NCBI RefSeq assembly: GCF_032854445.1
Contig: NC_088303.1
Coordinates: 35,283,501 to 35,347,500, forward strand
Length of the DNA stretch: 64,000 bases
Direction of reading: 5' to 3'
DNA from: Liolophura sinensis
Taxonomy: Eukaryota; Mollusca; Polyplacophora; Chitonida; Chitonidae
Both the position numbers and the translations under genes were made by a program. This document shows positions 60,013 to 64,000 of this stretch, piece by piece; positions within the stretch are counted from its first letter, which is position 1, and every line of letters starts with the position of its first letter. Under the pieces are notes generated by a model. It saw only the letters and a program-made list of their open reading frames with translations, made no database searches and was not told the DNA's origin.

Positions 60013-60135
60013 ATGTGGTCTAATCCGTAAGACACAATCACAAAAGTAGGAAAGAGCGACACTTACTGACCCAAACAAACATGAATTACACAGAAACATA
60101 GTTCTGGATGAATATGGCTTTTGTGGCCTGTAAGA

Positions 60136-60420
60136 TTGATTGTTTGACTGACTGATGTTTCACCTCTTAATAAATTTTTTTACAGCATATGCGGTTAGAT
60201 TTAAGGCTGAGTGAATCCGGAGTGTCCGAAATGACCGGGGTATCCGGAGTAAACCACCGACTTTGCCAGGTACCTGATAAACCTCTTGGCTCAAAATTCG
60301 CAGCCGAAACAGCGAATAACGGATTCGAACCCTCGACCTCATTCGTCAAGGGCCTGACAGTCGAGGCGAGCAGTGTTTCAACCATCTAATCTGAGTCCTC
60401 TGATCTAACGGTGAGAGGTT
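60136..60420 (-). mobile_element. SINE group 3 copy with tRNA-like head
   Basis: On the minus strand a head carries the B box GGGTTCGAATCC, followed by GAGCCAAGAGGTTTATCAGG, TACCTGGCAAAGTCGGTGG and TTTACTCCGGATACCCCGG, which is the group-3 core. The 3' end is a decayed version of the shared tail (complement of TTGACTGACTGATGTTTCAC). A short frame here encoding TVRPLTNEVEGSNPLFAVSA is a translation of the head, not a gene. Confidence 0.7.
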
Positions 60421-61369
60421 GTAAGTCAACCAGAGCATTAGCTTTGATGTAGGTCTTCTTCTGTTTCTCCGGCTATCAAGAAACTTAACCTCCGGCCAAA
60501 GATTTGCCATTTCTTATGTTTCTCAATCTCAGAAGAGGTAATTCAGATTGTCTAAACTTAATTTTCGAAAGTCCTTTATTTCAGGTGGAAAGAGAAAAAA
60601 TATTGATCTGGAAAATTTTTAAATACAGTGTATGTGTAATGGAGATTTTGTAATTTGATGAACAGTTTTCTTATTTGACATTTGATTTCGGGGTCTTTTT
60701 GGCATCTCTTCTGCCGTTATACCCGAGCGAATTTTATTGGGGAAAAAATAAACAAAAACAAAAACAACTGGTAATTTACTAGTCAGAGAAGCAAAAATAT
60801 CATTTTTTATACATCTGAGATGCGATCCAAACCTTCGTATGTGATCATGACTTTAGGCTTCGTTAACCCAGAGAACAACCCATCAAATACAGATACATTT
60901 CAATACCTGTCGAAATATCAGTTCACAATCACTTTACTTCGTTGCAACTATGACAGGAACTTGTAGCTAACGAACAACAGCGCCTATAATTTAGACATTA
61001 AGTCGGTGAGCCAAACATTGAGCCGGTTAGTAATACCTGCAGTGGTTTTCATTAGGGAGGAATACCTGGTGTCCTCCACGTACTGTCCTGACCGGGCATG
61101 CTGCTTGAAAGGTGAAATAGTCATATGCGGGGATTGAAGACAATGGAGTTATTATAGAAATGAAAACCCATGTGACAAATCAACTAAGTGTTAAGAATTA
61201 TACGTCAATAGTCCTTTAACAAAACAATAACTGGGGGTTCCTTTAGGTACATGTGCTTTTATAGCACGAGTTCAAAGTCCGCTGTTCTCGTTTTTGTCGA
61301 TTTGCCCTTACATATGTCCGGTTAATATCGCGGATGAGTTAGTTGATGGTGAAGTCCTGCTGGTCCATG
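60421..61369. other. Non-coding stretch, nothing recognised
   Basis: No supported gene or repeat. Confidence 0.45.
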
Positions 61370-61625
61370 CAAATACGGTCTTCTGGCTCACGTCAATGCA
61401 TCATTCTGGGTTTTATAAATACATCCATGACACACGCAAATACATCCCTGTAGTGTTTCAAAATGCATAGCTCCGCACAAAATACACTCTTCTGGTCCTT
61501 GAAAACACATCATCATACCCACTTTAGATACATGTACATCCTCCTACCCCATGCAAACAAATCTTTTTGGCTTCGAAAATACATCGCCCCAGGCCTGGCA
61601 AACACATCCAATTTGTCTTTAAAAA
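61370..61625. repeat. Very degenerate minisatellite
   Basis: Segments such as CCATGCAAATACGGTCTTCT, ACGCAAATACATCCCTGTAG, GCACAAAATACACTCTTCTG and TGCAAACAAATC recur at roughly 50-60-bp intervals. The period is uncertain and the copies are strongly diverged. Confidence 0.4.
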
Positions 61626-62570
61626 TATATCATGCTATTAATTAATTAAACAGAGCATGTAGATTCCGGTTGACTAGATACAAGCAGCGTGATGTACAGT
61701 GTCACATGTCAAAGCGAGATTACTATGGACAGCTCAGTTTACCGGCCGCGAATGATCAATCACACACCACATGACTGAGACTGTCAGTGAAAAGAATACA
61801 AAGACACAGACATATAAATTTTGGCTTACAGTTCGTTTAGTTATTTTACAACATATCGATGAATTTTATAATAGTGAGAAATGCGCGAATGCTATATGGT
61901 GTATGTAGGCGTTTTGTGACGATAGGACTTTTTCATGATGAAGATCGATTGCCAACCTCAGCCTGTGACTGTTGACAGACGAGTGGGAGCTGTCAGATAT
62001 GATGCTGTTTTCTGATATATTTCTGCACAGACGTCAATCCGCCATGACATATATATCGGAAATATTTTTCCGTCATGGCACATGGTGTTTTAGTGGTGAA
62101 GCGAAAATGCTTATTACAAAACCTGGTACACTAATATTCTCATGGTCCCCATCAAAAAGCCCATATCAGAAGTGAGTATTGATCATAAGTATTGTGGTAT
62201 ATGCTGTGAAAACACATTGTATTGGTTATCCGAATTTATACCTGTAGACCGAATTTGTATATGTAGACGGTTTTTTACCATAATACAGGACACTCGCGCG
62301 CCATTCCAACTGTTTGCAACTTATAGGAAGCTATGGGAGATCGCAAATGGAAGTACTGCTGATAGAAGTGTTACCGGTCATTACATTTCCCCACCAAATA
62401 TATTGCTCGGATTGAAGTTGCAATAGAAACTGCCGTCGGAGACGTCTCCTTGTGTGAGTGCAGAAAGGTCAAGGTTGTGACCTGTTTCACTAAGCATACA
62501 CTTAGCCATATCCTAAAATGATCAAAGACAAACTATTGATATATGGATGTATATAACCGTATATGTATCT
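61626..62570. other. Non-coding stretch, nothing recognised
   Basis: No supported gene or repeat. Confidence 0.45.
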
Positions 62571-62574
62571 GTGT

Positions 62575-62921
62575 AAGTATGCTTGGGTTTTTACGTCGGA
62601 CTTGACATTTTTTTAGTCCTATGACTAAGGAGTCATAAAGTGTTTGTACGTATAATGTCTTCTTGTGGCAGGGCGAGTCCATGCCGCCACAGTGCTACCG
62701 TTACTGAAGTATCATGCCGAAGACAGCAGATATGACATCTCACCCAGTCTCATTATACTGACATTGGGCCAACCAGTCCTGTTTCCTTGCTCTAATCTCT
62801 CTGTGCTGAGTTCCAAGCGAGACAGCAATAATTACCATTTTTAAAGTCTGGTATCACCCGGGTTCGACCCTAGGGCCCCCGACGTCGAGGTGGACGCCTT
62901 TACCATTAGACCACCGAAGCA
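62575..62921 (-). mobile_element. SINE family 2, near full length with tRNA-like head
   Basis: The head (62851-62921) on the minus strand begins GCTTCGGTGGTCTAATGG and contains an A box (TGGTCTAATGG) and a B-box-like GGGTCGAACCC. The body shares CCATTTTTAAAGTCTGGTAT, GAAGTATCATGCCGAAGACA, TCTTCTTGTGGCAGGGCGAG and TATGCTTGGGTTTTTACGTC with the copies at 43.2 and 53.0 kb. It is the only family-2 copy here that keeps its head. No clear target-site duplication was found. Confidence 0.85.
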
Positions 62922-63540
62922 GTAACAGCAATGTTCGGAGTCAGCCGACATGCAGACTGTGGGACACTTAATTGGATGCTCAGTTTGCCCGGGTTGTCGT
63001 TTATGATTGATTGTACCCGATAGCTCAGATCGGGGAACATCTGTTAGGTTCAAGTTTAAATCTTGAATTTCGATTGTAAGTAAAAATGTATAGTTGTAAC
63101 TATACACATGGCAACAGATGCAGTCAAAATGTGTTGCTATTGTGTAGTTACGATTGGCGTATTTTAACTTTGTGGAACAACTTGTTCTACAATAATATTC
63201 CACCAAGCTCCAGTAAGCTGAGTTAATTATAACTACCAAGACAGCATGTGTTACCGTGATAGTTGCAACCAAAATTAATCTACGACAATCAGGTGTTAGA
63301 AAAAACAAGTAAATAGATGCTGTTCATTCCAAGAAGCTGAGTGTCACACATTCTTCTCCGTAACAAGAACGTTTACGTTAACCAGGTAGTTAAACTGACG
63401 AATCCCCAGCACATGGAGGACTTTTGGAAATCTCCTGACTTACTTCTGCACCCAATGAGGTGCAAAGACGCCCCATACACCCTTCGCGTCTGTGTATAAA
63501 GCCGAACTATACCTAGAGAAATGTCTAGCAAAGCAACGTT
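62922..63540. other. Non-coding stretch, nothing recognised
   Basis: A 155-codon minus-strand frame (62841-63308) ends in the translated SINE head and has no domain, so it is not called as a gene. Confidence 0.45.
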
Positions 63541-63550
63541 TACTGACTTA

Positions 63551-63670
63551 GGAGCCTCGCTTGCTCAGTAGGTTAACGCGCTGTCTCACAAAGGCTATTA
63601 AGCCTTTTCCCAGTGAGTTGATTGTTCGAATTCAGCTCTCCTTATTTTTCTCTGGTATGAGGCTTGTCAG
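63551..63670 (+). mobile_element. tRNA-derived SINE head, probably truncated
   Basis: GAGCCTCGCTTGCTCAGTAG then GTTAACGCGCTGTCTCACAA gives an A-box-like TTGCTCAGTAGG. TTGATTGTTCGAATTCAGCT gives a B-box-like GTTCGAATTC. The sequence then passes through GAGGCTTGTCAGGTACTTTT directly into the 32-bp array. The head resembles those of family 1 but the core is missing. Confidence 0.5.
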
Positions 63671-63671
63671 G

Positions 63672-64000
63672 TACTTTTCATGAGATCAGATACTTCCACA
63701 ATTTGCTTTTCATGAAATCAGATACTCGCTTCAATTACTTTTGATGAGATCAGATGGACACAAGAATTTCTATTGATGAGAACAGATTCTAACATTAGCT
63801 GATTTTGAAGATGAGATCAGATACTTACACGAATTGATTTTGATAAGATCAGATGAACACAAGAATCACTTTAAACGAGATCAGATACAACACGAACTGA
63901 TTCTGATGAGATCAGATACCCACACGAACTGATTTTGATGAGATCAGATACTCACACGAATTGATGTTGATGAGATCAGATACACACACGAACTGATTTT
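63672..64000. repeat. 32-bp minisatellite running off the right edge
   Basis: The unit is about 32 bp, with GATGAGATCAGATACCCACA and CGAACTGATTTT. About ten units are seen, degenerate at the left and nearly uniform at the right. Almost every unit keeps a GATC site. The array continues beyond the window. Confidence 0.9.

Noticed and set aside
62851-62921. A functional tRNA gene
   Set aside because: The promoter boxes are present, but the ends (GCTTCGG and TGATACC on the minus strand) cannot pair as an acceptor stem, and the sequence runs into a SINE body.
62841-63308. 155-codon minus-strand open frame
   Set aside because: Its C-terminal part is a translation of the SINE tRNA-like head (FGGLMVKASTSTSGALGSNP), and the rest has no domain or splice support.

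Overview
The window looks like non-coding-rich nuclear DNA from a marine lophotrochozoan invertebrate, most likely a mollusc. It is AT-rich and almost empty of long open frames. It has phase-matched GT/AG intron borders and at least three groups of tRNA-derived SINEs. The commonest SINE carries the 3' tail GCGTAAAACACCAATC plus an AAAT-type tail, which I associate with mollusc genomes. That identification is from memory and was not searched. Nothing bacterial, phage-like or CRISPR-like is present.

One gene can be supported. It lies on the plus strand and is spread over 24.5 kb. Exon 1 (34627-34720) encodes a signal peptide, exons 2 and 3 (50968-51100, 58212-58318) together encode one complete ten-cysteine von Willebrand factor type C (VWC) domain, and a proposed last exon (59112-59158) encodes a short basic tail. 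Intron phases match at all three joins, and the deduced product is a 126-residue secreted protein. Dibasic motifs lie on both sides of the VWC domain and the protein ends in GKKR, so proteolytic processing and even C-terminal amidation are possible. Intron 3 opens with a tandem array of about 72-bp units, each derived from the end of exon 3 and its splice donor.

The rest is repeats and apparently anonymous DNA. From left to right: a 602-bp MITE (651-1252); a 33-bp minisatellite (6577-7865); a 63-bp satellite with local higher-order structure (14741-16463); a 25-bp minisatellite (18024-18450); a cluster of SINE copies (about 19-27 kb); a CAGT-rich compound repeat (24560-25190); two related 44-bp arrays and a 19-22-bp array (29.9-31.4 kb); then the gene. 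Inside the gene, intron 1 holds SINEs and two 25-bp arrays that share a duplicated leader (47.1-47.9 kb), intron 2 holds SINEs and a 31-bp array (56.0-56.3 kb), and intron 3 holds the splice-donor array. Downstream are more SINE copies, and a 32-bp array runs off the right edge.

Most annotation here rests on direct reading of repeats, target-site duplications and splice-site phase. No database search was possible, so family names and the species guess are provisional.
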